Source of the DNA: Vibrio diabolicus | GTDB lineage: Bacteria > Pseudomonadota > Gammaproteobacteria > Enterobacterales > Vibrionaceae | Assembly: GCA_001048675.1 (NCBI GenBank) | Contig: CCKK01000020.1 | Location: forward strand, 868,001 to 932,000 | Reading direction: 5' to 3' | Length of the DNA: 64,000 nt | Part shown: piece by piece, positions 24,358-33,600 of the stretch | How positions within the stretch are numbered: position 1 is the first letter of the stretch | Layout: each line of letters starts with the position of its first letter | Position numbers and translations under genes: made by a program | The notes under the pieces: model-generated | What the model was told of the DNA's origin: nothing | What the model saw: only the letters and a program-made list of their open reading frames with translations | Database searches by the model: none

Positions 24358-24903
24358 ATGTATTTCCACATGATCACATCAGCACCTTGGGTTCTTTATC
24401 CAGAGATTGGAGAAGACTCAAGTAAAAAATGGATTTTTCGTGAGCCTAAAATCTCTGATGGTGACGACATTTACAGCTTAATTGCAGACTGTCCTCCATT
24501 GGACATGAACTCATCTTATTGCAATTTCCTACAGTCTACGCATTTCAGCAAAACCAGTATTTTGGTTGAGCAAAAAGGCGAAATCGCAGGTTTCATTTCC
24601 GGTTATCAGAAACCAGACGAGCAAGACGTTTTATTTGTCTGGCAAGTTGCAGTCTCACCTCGCTTTAGAGGTCACGGTTTAGCATTCCGCATGTTGAAAG
24701 AACTTCTCACCCGAGAGGAATTGGGCGGTGTTAAATCGGTAGAAACTACCATCACGGAAGATAATAAAGCCTCTTGGGCATTGTTCAAAAAGTTAGATGC
24801 GATGAACGGCAACTCTGGCCAAGTAAGCACATTTTTGGACGAAGAAGCCCACTTTAAAGGCAAACACGATACAGAATATTTGTATCGCATTCCTCTCAAA
24901 TAA
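24358..24903 (+). CDS. ectA: L-2,4-diaminobutyrate N-gamma-acetyltransferase EctA
   Basis: The second step of ectoine synthesis: acetyl-CoA plus L-2,4-diaminobutyrate gives N-gamma-acetyl-diaminobutyrate. A 181-residue GNAT protein with the acetyl-CoA loop VAVSPRFRGHGLAFRML near residue 100 and the ALFKKL segment. Two starts are possible: the ATG at 24358 has AAGGA only 1 nt away, while the ATG at 24370 has it 13 nt away; neither is ideal. First gene of ectABC-ask. Preceded by a CRP site and two candidate osmo-operators. Confidence 0.95.
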   Translation: MYFHMITSAPWVLYPEIGEDSSKKWIFREPKISDGDDIYSLIADCPPLDMNSSYCNFLQSTHFSKTSILVEQKGEIAGFISGYQKPDEQDVLFVWQVAVSPRFRGHGLAFRMLKELLTREELGGVKSVETTITEDNKASWALFKKLDAMNGNSGQVSTFLDEEAHFKGKHDTEYLYRIPLK

Positions 24904-24937
24904 TCCTCAAACAATAGGAATTAAAAACGGTCTCATC

Positions 24938-26203
24938 ATGGATATTTTCAAAAAGCAGGAATCCAACGTACGCTCATATTCAAACAATTTCCCAGTCGTT
25001 TTTCGTAAAGCGAAAGGCTGCTGGCTGGAAACAGAACAAGGTGAACGATACTTAGACTTCCTTGCTGGAGCGGGATCTCTAAATTACGGCCATAACAACC
25101 CAGTACTTAAGCAAGCACTGCTTGAGTACATTGAGATGGACGGTATTACTCACGGTTTGGATATGCACTCAGAAGCGAAAGCATCGTTTCTTGAAGCGTT
25201 GGATACTTACATCCTTAAACCAAGAAACTTGGACTACAAAGTCCAGTTTACTGGCCCAACTGGTACTAACGCCGTTGAGGCAGCACTTAAGTTAGCGAAA
25301 AAAGTAAAAGGTCGCGACAGCGTCGTTGCATTTACCAACGGTTTCCACGGTTGTACAGCTGGCGCACTGGCTGCAACGGGTAACCAGCATCACAGACAAG
25401 GTAACGGTTCTAGCTTAAGTAACGTCACTCGTATTCCATTTGAAGGTTACGCTGGCGTTGATGGTCTAGCTCTGTTCGAAACCATGCTGAACGACAACTC
25501 TGCAGGTATGGATAAACCAGCCGCTGTACTTCTTGAAACTGTGCAGGGCGAGGGTGGTTTAAATGCTGCTTCAAACGAGTGGTTACAACGTTTGAGCAAA
25601 ATCTGTAAAGCCAATGACATTCTTGTGATCGTCGATGACATTCAAGCTGGTTGTGGACGCACAGGTACTTTCTTTAGCTTTGAGCCGTCAGGTATTCAAC
25701 CAGATATCGTGACGCTATCGAAATCGATCGGTGGTTACGGTTTGCCAATGGCCGTCGTTCTACTCAAACCAGAGTTAGACCAGTGGAAGCCAGGTGAGCA
25801 TAACGGCACGTTCCGTGGTAACAACCATGCATTTATTACCGCGGCGAAAGCTTTAGAAATTTATTGGGCAAATGATGACTTTGAAACACACATCAAGCAG
25901 TGTTCAGACAAAGTAAGTGCTGTTATTGATCGCTGTGTTTGTCGCTTCCCACAAATGTTTGTACAGAAAAAAGGTCGCGGCATGATGGTTGGTATTGAGT
26001 GTATCAACGGTGATATGGCATCTGAAATCGCGAAAAACTGTTTCGAAAACGGAATGGTAATTGAGACAGCTGGCCCTGACGACGAAGTCGTTAAGTTCTT
26101 CTGCCCACTTACGATTAGCGAGTCAGAATTAGACCAAGGACTAAGCATCTTTGAAAGTGCAGTGGAAACCATCGCTGCGAAACATTTCAAACAAGCATCT
26201 TAA
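24938..26203 (+). CDS. ectB: Diaminobutyrate--2-oxoglutarate transaminase EctB
   Basis: The first step of ectoine synthesis: converts L-aspartate-beta-semialdehyde to L-2,4-diaminobutyrate with glutamate as donor, using PLP. It has 421 residues, the normal EctB length, of the class III aminotransferase family. The pyridoxal-binding Asp lies in VIVDDIQAGCGRTG (about D233) and the Schiff-base lysine is K262 in TLSKSIGG. It lies 34 nt after ectA and 15 nt before ectC in the same operon. Confidence 0.97.
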   Translation: MDIFKKQESNVRSYSNNFPVVFRKAKGCWLETEQGERYLDFLAGAGSLNYGHNNPVLKQALLEYIEMDGITHGLDMHSEAKASFLEALDTYILKPRNLDYKVQFTGPTGTNAVEAALKLAKKVKGRDSVVAFTNGFHGCTAGALAATGNQHHRQGNGSSLSNVTRIPFEGYAGVDGLALFETMLNDNSAGMDKPAAVLLETVQGEGGLNAASNEWLQRLSKICKANDILVIVDDIQAGCGRTGTFFSFEPSGIQPDIVTLSKSIGGYGLPMAVVLLKPELDQWKPGEHNGTFRGNNHAFITAAKALEIYWANDDFETHIKQCSDKVSAVIDRCVCRFPQMFVQKKGRGMMVGIECINGDMASEIAKNCFENGMVIETAGPDDEVVKFFCPLTISESELDQGLSIFESAVETIAAKHFKQAS

Positions 26204-26218
26204 TAAGGATTATTAATT

Positions 26219-26605
26219 ATGATCGTCAGAACACTCGATGAGTGTCGCAACAGTGAGCGACGTGTGGTTTCAGATAACTGGGAAAGTGTCCGTATGTTGT
26301 TGAAAGATGACAACATGGGTTTTTCTTTCCACATTACTACGATTTATGAAGGTACTGAAACACACATTCACTATCAAAATCACCTAGAATCGGTTTTTTG
26401 TATGAGCGGTGAAGGTGAAATTGAAGTCGTTGGTGGAGAAACTTACCCGATTAAACCGGGTACGTTATACATCCTTGATAAACACGATGAGCACTACTTG
26501 AGAGCTTATAAGAATAAAGAAATGGTAATGGCGTGCGTATTCAACCCACCAATTACCGGCGCTGAAGTGCACGATGAAAACGGTGTTTATCCTCTCGTTG
26601 ACTAA
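26219..26605 (+). CDS. ectC: L-ectoine synthase EctC
   Basis: The third step: cyclises N-gamma-acetyl-diaminobutyrate to ectoine with loss of water. A 128-residue cupin; the metal-binding region includes Glu in TTIYEGTETHIHYQN, Tyr in GGETYPIKPGTLYILD and His in KHDEHYLRAY. No ectD (hydroxylase) follows, so only ectoine, not hydroxyectoine, is expected from this locus. A GTGGGG/CCCCAC hairpin separates it from the aspartokinase gene. Confidence 0.97.
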   Translation: MIVRTLDECRNSERRVVSDNWESVRMLLKDDNMGFSFHITTIYEGTETHIHYQNHLESVFCMSGEGEIEVVGGETYPIKPGTLYILDKHDEHYLRAYKNKEMVMACVFNPPITGAEVHDENGVYPLVD

Positions 26606-26614
26606 AAGATAGAG

Positions 26615-26634
26615 GTGGGGTGCTTGTCGCCCCA
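26615..26634 (+). terminator. Intercistronic hairpin between ectC and ask
   Basis: A GTGGGG / CCCCAC stem with an 8-nt loop, 10 nt after the ectC stop. A T-rich tract follows only about 12 nt later (CTTCTTTTTTC), so it may be a partial terminator or an mRNA-stability element that lowers ask expression relative to ectABC. Confidence 0.45.
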
Positions 26635-26689
26635 CGATCAACTATCTCTTCTTTTTTCTTTTAAAGTTACCAATCAAAAAAGGCTTATC

Positions 26690-28111
26690 ATGACATTTAC
26701 CGTAGAAAAAATCGGCGGTACATCAATGACAGCATTTGATGCTGTTCTCGACAACATTATTCTTCGTCCTAAATCGCCATACAATCGTATCTTTGTCGTC
26801 TCTGCATACGGCGGTATGACCGACGCGCTACTCGAATGTAAAAAAACCAGTAAGCCAGGTGTTTATCAGCTTATCGCGAAACGTGATGACAAATGGGAAG
26901 AAGCGTTAGCATACGTTGAAAGCCGTATGCTGCTCACAAATGAAAATATTTTCGCGGACCCAATGAATCGTATCCGTGCAGATAAATTCATTCGCTCACG
27001 TATTGCTGAAGCGAAAAATTGTATTGCGAACATTTTAGAAACTTGTCAGTACGGTCAGTTTTCGCTACGTCAGTATTTGCCTCAAATTCGAGAGTTTCTG
27101 TCGTCTATCGGTGAGGCGCACAGTGCTTACAACACGGCACTGAAACTAAAAAATATGGGTATTAACGCTAAGTTCGTTGACCTGTCCGGTTGGGACAATC
27201 AAGCGCCAAGAAGCCTTGATGAATCGATCAGTGATGCGTTTGCTGATATCGATGTGTCAAAAGAACTGCCAATCGTTACAGGTTATGCTTACTGTAAGGA
27301 AGGCCTAATGCACACTTATGACCGAGGTTATAGTGAAATGACATTTAGCCGAATTGCAGCGATAACAAAAGCGGATTTAGCGGTAATTCACAAAGAATAT
27401 CACTTGAGCTCTGCAGACCCGCGTGTTGTTGGTCCTGAAAAAGTTTTGCCAATTGGTAGTACAAATTATGATGTAGCAGACCAACTTGCTAACCTTGGCA
27501 TGGAAGCGATTCACCCAAATGCAGCCGCAGGTTTACGTGAGAGTGGTATTGAGCTACAGATTAAAAATACATTTGAACCTGAACACGAAGGCACTTTGAT
27601 CTCTTCAAGCTACCGCCCAGAAGAAGACAAAGTCGAAATTATCGCAGGTAAAGAAAAGGTGTTCGCACTGCATTTGTTTGATCAAGCGATGGTGGGAAAA
27701 GCCGATAACGTTAGCTACGAATTAATGGAAATTATCTCTGATGCTCGCGTAAGTTTAGTTGGTAAAGAGATGAACGCGAACTCTATTACTTACTATCTAG
27801 GTGGCAGTACTGATAGCTTGAACAAAGTATTGTATAAAGCTGAAAAACGCTATCCGAATGCGTCGATTAAAGGCCGTATGGTCGCGCTGATTTCAGCCAT
27901 CGGTTCTCAAATTGACACTAACAAGACACTGGCGAAAGGTGTACTTTCTTTGATGAACAATGGCGTAACGCCAGTTGCACTTCATTCATCAATGAGAAAT
28001 GTAAACGTTCAGTTCGTAGTGGGTGATAAAGAATATCAGCGTGCAATTTGTGCGTTGCATGATGAATTCTTTCAGAGCAATAGTTTAACTAAATCGGTTA
28101 ACGTAGCTTAG
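26690..28111 (+). CDS. Ectoine-specific aspartokinase (Ask_ect)
   Basis: Phosphorylates aspartate to feed the aspartate-semialdehyde supply for EctB. It is 473 residues from the ATG at 26690; the open frame reaches back to 26615 but overlaps the intercistronic hairpin, and the MTFTVEKIGGTSM start is the standard aspartokinase N-terminus. The VEKIGGTSM phosphate-binding segment, the TYDRGYSEMTFSRIAA active-site region and C-terminal ACT domains (VSLVGKEMNANS and the MRNVNVQFVV segment) are visible. A dedicated, differently feedback-regulated aspartokinase in the ect operon is known in many proteobacteria including Vibrio. Confidence 0.93.
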   Translation: MTFTVEKIGGTSMTAFDAVLDNIILRPKSPYNRIFVVSAYGGMTDALLECKKTSKPGVYQLIAKRDDKWEEALAYVESRMLLTNENIFADPMNRIRADKFIRSRIAEAKNCIANILETCQYGQFSLRQYLPQIREFLSSIGEAHSAYNTALKLKNMGINAKFVDLSGWDNQAPRSLDESISDAFADIDVSKELPIVTGYAYCKEGLMHTYDRGYSEMTFSRIAAITKADLAVIHKEYHLSSADPRVVGPEKVLPIGSTNYDVADQLANLGMEAIHPNAAAGLRESGIELQIKNTFEPEHEGTLISSSYRPEEDKVEIIAGKEKVFALHLFDQAMVGKADNVSYELMEIISDARVSLVGKEMNANSITYYLGGSTDSLNKVLYKAEKRYPNASIKGRMVALISAIGSQIDTNKTLAKGVLSLMNNGVTPVALHSSMRNVNVQFVVGDKEYQRAICALHDEFFQSNSLTKSVNVA

Positions 28112-28131
28112 TTTATTCACGGTTAAAATAC

Positions 28132-28163
28132 AAAGGAGAGCAGGTTTGCTCTCCTTTTTTTTT
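28132..28163 (+). terminator. Intrinsic terminator of the ectoine operon
   Basis: AAAGGAGAGCA / TGCTCTCCTTT with a GGTT loop, followed by a long T run, 20 nt after the ask stop. Confidence 0.95.
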
Positions 28164-28294
28164 GTTTTTCTGTGTTCTCAATATGGGCCCGTTTTGCATG
28201 GAGTAAACTACCGAGCTAGGTGTGTCCGTAGAGATACAGATAAGCCAGCAGAACTCTGCTGGCTCAGTAACGCAATCTAGAGTGATTAATTAAA

Positions 28295-29860
28295 TTACTT
28301 AACTTTATTCACTTCTTGTTTAAGCATTTCTAACTGCTGCATCTTTTCTTGCATCTGCAAAGAGTCGTAATTTAAAGAAGCAGGGTTCATAGTTGTACCG
28401 CGTTGCATTGGGTATTCAGGTAACGTTTTAAAGAAGTCGCCAACAACGTCTTGAATTGGTACAAACAACCACATGTTGTCTGCCATCCAACGTAGGTACA
28501 TTTGTGACTCGCTAGGACCTTTTTCAAATGGGTCAGCGCGTAAGTGATTGATTTTAGGCCAGTTTGGCACAGATCGTACGGCGTCGCTTAGGTTTCCTTC
28601 TAGAGTTGCAAAGTGAAGTTTCCAGTCATTCCAGCGTACTGCGTTTAGTTCACCATTTGAGGTGAAGTAGAGCAGAGACTCACGTGGTCCTTTGTCTTCT
28701 TTGCCCTCGAAGTATGGCATGAAGTTGTAGCCGTCTATATGGACACGCCAGTCTTTACCATTTGCTTTGTAACCTTCAGCAAGCTTTTCTTTCACGTCAG
28801 GAACGCCAGCTGCCGCCAACAATGTTGGCAACCAGTCTTGATGAGCCATCATTTCGTTGATTTTCGTTCCTGGCTTAATGACACCAGGCCAACGCACAAG
28901 TTGAGGCACACGCATACCGCCTTCCCAAGTCGTGCCTTTCTCACCGTGGAATGGGGTCGCGCCCCCATCAGGCCAAGTCATGGTTTCTGCGCCGTTATCA
29001 GTTGTATAAATAACGATAGTGTTGTCAGCAACGCCTAACTCATCGAGTTTGTCGAGCAATACGCCGACTTGATCGTCATGCTCTAACATGCCATCAGCGT
29101 AAATGCTAACACCGGATTTGCCTCGATACTTCTCTTGTAATCGGGTCCAAACGTGCATGCGCGTAGAGTTATGCCAGATGAAGAAAGGCTTATCTTCTTT
29201 AACAGCTTTCTCCATAAACGATAAAGTGCTTTCGAGGAACTCTTCGTCCGCGTGTTCCATGCGTTTACGCGTCATTGGGCCAGTATCTTCAATCTTACCG
29301 TCGGCATAAGATTTAATTACACCACGAGGACCATAGTTTTTACGGAATTCTGGGTCTTTAGGGTAATAGTAGGTTTCGGGCTCTTCTTCTGCATTAAGAT
29401 GGTACAAGTTACCAAAGAATTCATCAAAACCATGATTGGTAGGTAGGTGCTTATCTTGATCGCCCAAGTGGTTTTTACCGAACTGAGCTGTCATATAACC
29501 TTGGTCTTTTAGTAAGTCAGCAATAGTTGGTGCCCAATCTGGAATCCCATGGTCGGAACCCGGCATACCAATCGTCAGCAAGCCAGTGCGAAATGGTTCT
29601 TCGCCAGTAATGAATGCTACTCGACCCGCAGTACAAGATTGTTGGCCGTAATGGTCTGTAAACAAAGCACCTTCGTTCGCGATACGATCGATGTTAGGGG
29701 TTTTGTAACGCATCATACCTTGGTTATATGCGCTGATGTTCCAGTAACCGACATCGTCACCGAAAATTGCAAGTATGTTGGGTTTGTCTGCCGCCATCGC
29801 TGCGCTGGACGTTGCTAACAGCCCGACGCCTACTGCGATTTTTCTCAATTGGTTTGCCAT
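28295..29860 (-). CDS. Periplasmic formylglycine-dependent sulfatase
   Basis: Hydrolyses a sulfate ester in the periplasm; an arylsulfatase-type enzyme of 521 residues from the ATG at 29860, which has CTGGAG 6 nt upstream. A further in-frame start at 29896 would displace the signal peptide. The Sec signal runs to AMA (about residue 23). Metal ligands DD lie in IFGDDVGYW (35-36). The maturation motif is C76-T-A-G-R80, the Cys form (C-x-A/P-x-R), which both FGE and anSME enzymes can convert to formylglycine. ARGDHD-type metal binding is represented by TTDNGAETMTWPDGG. An anaerobic-type maturase is encoded at 33601. The natural substrate is unknown. Confidence 0.92.
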   Translation of the reverse strand: MANQLRKIAVGVGLLATSSAAMAADKPNILAIFGDDVGYWNISAYNQGMMRYKTPNIDRIANEGALFTDHYGQQSCTAGRVAFITGEEPFRTGLLTIGMPGSDHGIPDWAPTIADLLKDQGYMTAQFGKNHLGDQDKHLPTNHGFDEFFGNLYHLNAEEEPETYYYPKDPEFRKNYGPRGVIKSYADGKIEDTGPMTRKRMEHADEEFLESTLSFMEKAVKEDKPFFIWHNSTRMHVWTRLQEKYRGKSGVSIYADGMLEHDDQVGVLLDKLDELGVADNTIVIYTTDNGAETMTWPDGGATPFHGEKGTTWEGGMRVPQLVRWPGVIKPGTKINEMMAHQDWLPTLLAAAGVPDVKEKLAEGYKANGKDWRVHIDGYNFMPYFEGKEDKGPRESLLYFTSNGELNAVRWNDWKLHFATLEGNLSDAVRSVPNWPKINHLRADPFEKGPSESQMYLRWMADNMWLFVPIQDVVGDFFKTLPEYPMQRGTTMNPASLNYDSLQMQEKMQQLEMLKQEVNKVK

Positions 29861-30253
29861 AAAAAACTCCAGGTGGTTGAGAGTAACGAGAAGCACAAGT
29901 AAACCTTATGCTTAGGTGCTGCATAAGTTAATGATGTGTATAGAAAAATCCTCTTATACTCTTTATAACCATAAGTTATTGAGGGTATTTAACTATTTGT
30001 TTCTAAATAAAAATACTTGTCATTCTGATGATTTGGGGAGGTTTTAAAAATAGAGATGGGTCACTAATGAACACCATTGCCGATTGCTGGTGAGACGAAT
30101 AAAGTTTCAGCAAAAACACCGAGATACTCCCTAATCGGGGGACGAAGAATGGAGCACTCATTTTGAAAGCCTCTCACTTCTAATTATTTGTATAACCAAT
30201 GGGTTAGCGACTATATTGATTCAAGTTGCACCATCTAAATACTAAGGATAGTT
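29861..30253. other. Divergent intergenic region, sulfatase/octaheme cytochrome
   Basis: No gene. It contains an inverted repeat ATAAC-N5-GTTAT at 29965-29979 near the sulfatase end and a CCTAATCGGGG hairpin-like stretch near 30131. It must hold divergent promoters for the sulfatase and the cytochrome gene. Confidence 0.45.
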
Positions 30254-32576
30254 ATGAGTCAGTGGGTAGGTCGGTTTCGGTGTTTATTTCTGGGTATCGT
30301 CATGGTGAGTGGTTCGTTTTTTCCCCAGGCATCAGTGATAGAGAGTCCCCAAAATACCACGAAGCTTGGGTTGGAATATGTCGGCACGCAAACGTGCGCG
30401 GAATGTCACCAACAAGAGGTGGAGGCTTGGAAGGGCTCTCATCACGATATGGCAATGAAACATGCAAACTCAGAATCTGTTCAAGGTGATTTTGATAACC
30501 GCACAGTGACGCATGATGGTCAACCCAACCGTTTTTTTAGACAAGGCGAGGAATATTGGGTCAATATTCAAGGCCCTTATGGTCAATGGCACGATTATAA
30601 AATTAGCTACACATTTGGCTGGGAACCGTTACAGCAATATATGGTGGAGTTTGAAGATGGTCGTGTACAGCTCATTCCTTTTGCGTGGGATTCAAGGACG
30701 AAATCGGAAGGTGGTCAGCGCTGGTTTCACCTTTATCCAGAGACAACAACGACAGATGAGTTTTACTGGACTAACACTGGGCAAAATTGGAATTTCATGT
30801 GTGCAGACTGTCATTCGACCAATGTAAAGAAGAACTATGACGCAATCAAAAATACCTACAACACGTCTTGGTCCGAGATCAATGTTGGTTGTGAAGCGTG
30901 TCATGGCCCTGCAAGTGGACACATCGAGTTGGCGAAAAAGTCCGCATCTACAGGAGGCTCTTTCGATACAGATAGTCACTATGGTTTTGACCGAAATTTA
31001 TCTAAAGCGGTAACCGATTGGGTATTTGAGAAGGGCCACAGAACGTTACAACCAAAAGCAATCGCAGAAACAAATCAAGTTCAGACGTGCGCACAATGTC
31101 ACAGCCGTCGAACGCAGTTAAATGAGACTGGTGATCACATTCAAGGCTCATTTTTCGATAAATATCGGTTAAGCCTGATTACTCCAGAACTCTACTACCA
31201 CGATGGCCAAATTTACGATGAAGACTATGTTTATGGTTCATTTCTTCAGTCTGAAATGGCTGAAAAAGGCGTAACATGCACCAATTGCCACGATCCTCAT
31301 TCGGCAAAGCTAAACATCCCAGAAGAGGCGGTATGTTCACAATGTCATATTGCGTCAGAATACACCCCAGAAAACCACACCTTCCATGACGCGGGATCCA
31401 AAGCGTCACAATGTACGACTTGTCACATGCCAGAAACGACTTATATGCAAGTCGATCCTCGTAGAGACCACAGTTGGCACGTACCTAGACCTGACTTGAG
31501 TAAACACATCGACACGCCTAATGTATGTACGTCTTGTCATGAGGATAAGAATAACCAGTGGGCGGATGCGCAGATAGCCGAATGGTTTCCTCACTCTCAA
31601 TACCGCAATCAACAACACTTTGCTGTCGCGTTTTATGCCGATGCAATTGGGCACAAAGGGGCGGCGAATGCTCTGGCTTATTCTGCTCAGGATTCATCAT
31701 TAAAAGACATCATACGAGCTTCTGCATTAGAGCGAATGGGCGGTAATACTGACCAAAATACGACAGTTTCGCTCGCAAGGGCCGTTAAAAATGAGAATGA
31801 AATGATTCGGCTCGGCGCAGTCGCGGGCTCGTCTGGTTATGAGTTTCATGATCGATGGCGAATTTTAGAACCACTGCTGGATGATCCCGTACTTTCAGTG
31901 AGGGCGGAGGCGGCTTCGGTATTAGTGACCAGCTATGCGCAAATGACGCCGTTACAAAAAGATAGGATTCAACCACCGCTTGAAGAGTACATGGACATTC
32001 AAAAGTTTAACGCCGATCGTGGTTTCGGCAGAACCAATTTGGCAAATGTATACCGCAGCTTAGGCGAAATCGATAAGGCAATTGCGTTATACCAAGAAGC
32101 GATAAGTATCGAGCCTTATTTCGAAAATAGTTATGTGAATTTATCGGACCTGTATCGACGCCTTGGGAAAGAAAAAGCTGCGCTCTCGGTGTTACAACAA
32201 GGGATGAAAGCTCAGCCTAAATCCAGCTCATTACCTTACAGTGCCGGTCTTTCTTTGTTACGCCAAGGCAAGGAAGATGAGGCCAAAGCTCTACTTAAAC
32301 ATGCCGCAGAATTAGGAAAGACTATCGCTCACTACTGGTATGTTTATGGTCTAGCTTTAGGAAAAAAGTGACGTTCTGGAAGCCAGTAAGGCATTGCAGA
32401 CTGCGTTTAAAGTCGGTGGGAACCCTCAACATTTATATGCTCAATGCGAAGTTCTAGCGAGGAATCATAAAAACGGCGCTGTCGCTTTTGCTTTCGATAG
32501 GTGTCTAAAAGAGCTGAGTAATTATGCTCCTAAGCAGGCTATTGATCAGCTGAAAGCATCTATTGCGAATCTGTAG
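30254..32576 (+). pseudogene. Octaheme c-type cytochrome with HEAT/TPR C-terminal tail, frameshifted near its end
   Basis: A secreted multiheme cytochrome. A signal peptide (residues 8-27) is followed by eight CxxCH motifs at residues 48, 183, 213, 279, 342, 361, 387 and 425, so eight hemes are expected. The C-terminal part has HEAT-like repeats (about 445-560) and TPRs (about 580-700). The frame ends at TGA 32369-32371 after VYGLALGKK; removing one A from the six-A run at 32362-32367 continues it in frame as GKSDVLEASKALQTAF to the stop at 32576, about 773 residues. That the extended end aligns with the heme-less paralogue at 34964 proves the extension real. It could carry electrons in respiration of a nitrogen, sulfur or other acceptor; the substrate is unknown. 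Confidence 0.88.
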
Positions 32577-32596
32577 AGATTAAACACCAATAGTAA

Positions 32597-32623
32597 AAAG
32601 TGGAGCCTTTATCGCGCCACTTT
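32597..32623. terminator. Bidirectional terminator between cytochrome and SUMF1-fold lipoprotein
   Basis: AAAGTGG-a-GC pairs with GC-g-CCACTTT across a short loop, flanked by A and T runs, between two convergent genes. Confidence 0.62.
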
Positions 32624-32634
32624 CTCTACTTCGT

Positions 32635-33423
32635 TTAGTCTACGTCTTTCGCTAGTCTAAGGCCCATGTCAGACATAATGACGGATTGGCTGGCAAAATC
32701 GCGGCGATAGTTTTCAGATTCGTCTGCGTCATAAGCAAAGCTGCCGCCACGTACAGACTTGTGTGCAAGGCTTTCTTTTTCCTCTTTTGCGTTTACCGGA
32801 TTATCACTGGGCGCTGTTTTGTAATAACCTTCGTCAAAAGCATCAATCACAAACTCGCCTACGTTACCTGTCATGTCGTACAACCCGAGCTCGTTTGGTT
32901 GCTTTTGACCTACCTTATGAGCCTTATTGTGCGAGTTATTCGCATACCAAGCCACATCGTCAATATTGTTTGATCCAGAAAAAGTGAAGCCTTTGCTTAA
33001 AATTCCGCCTTTAGCGGCAAACTCCCATTCAGCTTCTGTTGGTAGACGGTAATGCTCTCCCGTTTTTTCATTCAATTTCTTAATGAAATAATTGGCTTGT
33101 TGCCAACTAATATTATTGACGGGTGTATTTGGATCTCGAAAGTAGCTCAGAGAGGAGCCAGTGACAGCTTCAAAGACCGATTGAGTTACCTCGAATTTTG
33201 ACAAATAGAATCCATCAACGTTAACAGTGCGAGCTGGGCGCTCTGACTTTTTGGCTGATGGATTATCTGCGCCCATCGTAAACTGCCCACCTTCGACAAG
33301 AACCATATCTTGATCGATTTTCTGAGCGAGAGAGTGTGGTGGGGTTGTTGCACACCCATTAATTATCAGCGTGACCGACATGGTTGAGACAAAGGAAATA
33401 ATCTTACTTTTGGGATGCTTCAT
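32635..33423 (-). CDS. SUMF1/FGE-fold lipoprotein lacking catalytic cysteines
   Basis: A 262-residue lipoprotein: hydrophobic residues 8-22 lead into the lipobox IINGC with Cys24 as the lipid-modified residue. The mature protein is a formylglycine-generating-enzyme (SUMF1/C-lectin-like) domain: VEGGQFTMGADNP, FEVTQSVFEAVTG, VNNISWQQANYFIKKLN, YRLPTEAEWEFAAKGG, LYDMTGNVGEF and SVRGGSF. Active FGEs need a pair of cysteines near the C-terminus; the only Cys in this protein is the lipobox residue. It is therefore unlikely to make formylglycine itself and may bind a ligand or partner, like NirV-type accessory proteins. It sits between the cytochrome and the radical-SAM maturase, convergent with one and divergent from the other. 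Confidence 0.88.
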   Translation of the reverse strand: MKHPKSKIISFVSTMSVTLIINGCATTPPHSLAQKIDQDMVLVEGGQFTMGADNPSAKKSERPARTVNVDGFYLSKFEVTQSVFEAVTGSSLSYFRDPNTPVNNISWQQANYFIKKLNEKTGEHYRLPTEAEWEFAAKGGILSKGFTFSGSNNIDDVAWYANNSHNKAHKVGQKQPNELGLYDMTGNVGEFVIDAFDEGYYKTAPSDNPVNAKEEKESLAHKSVRGGSFAYDADESENYRRDFASQSVIMSDMGLRLAKDVD

Positions 33424-33600
33424 TCGGCGACTCCGTCAACGACTTTGGTCAGAAAGTCTAGCAAGCAAAACCATAACAAACGGTTATACACACTATAACA
33501 AGCGCCGAGAATAATTGAACATTATCATCACCCTAGGCGATTAACTCGATGATTAGGTTTGACATCATTGGGGACAGGTTAGCAACTAAGAAGGTGATGA

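Noticed and set aside
30385..30400. PurR-like ACGCAAACGT string in the cytochrome gene
   Set aside because: It lies inside coding sequence for the first heme motif and is explained by codons.
32635..33423. Active formylglycine-generating enzyme
   Set aside because: The only cysteine is in the lipobox, so the catalytic pair is absent.
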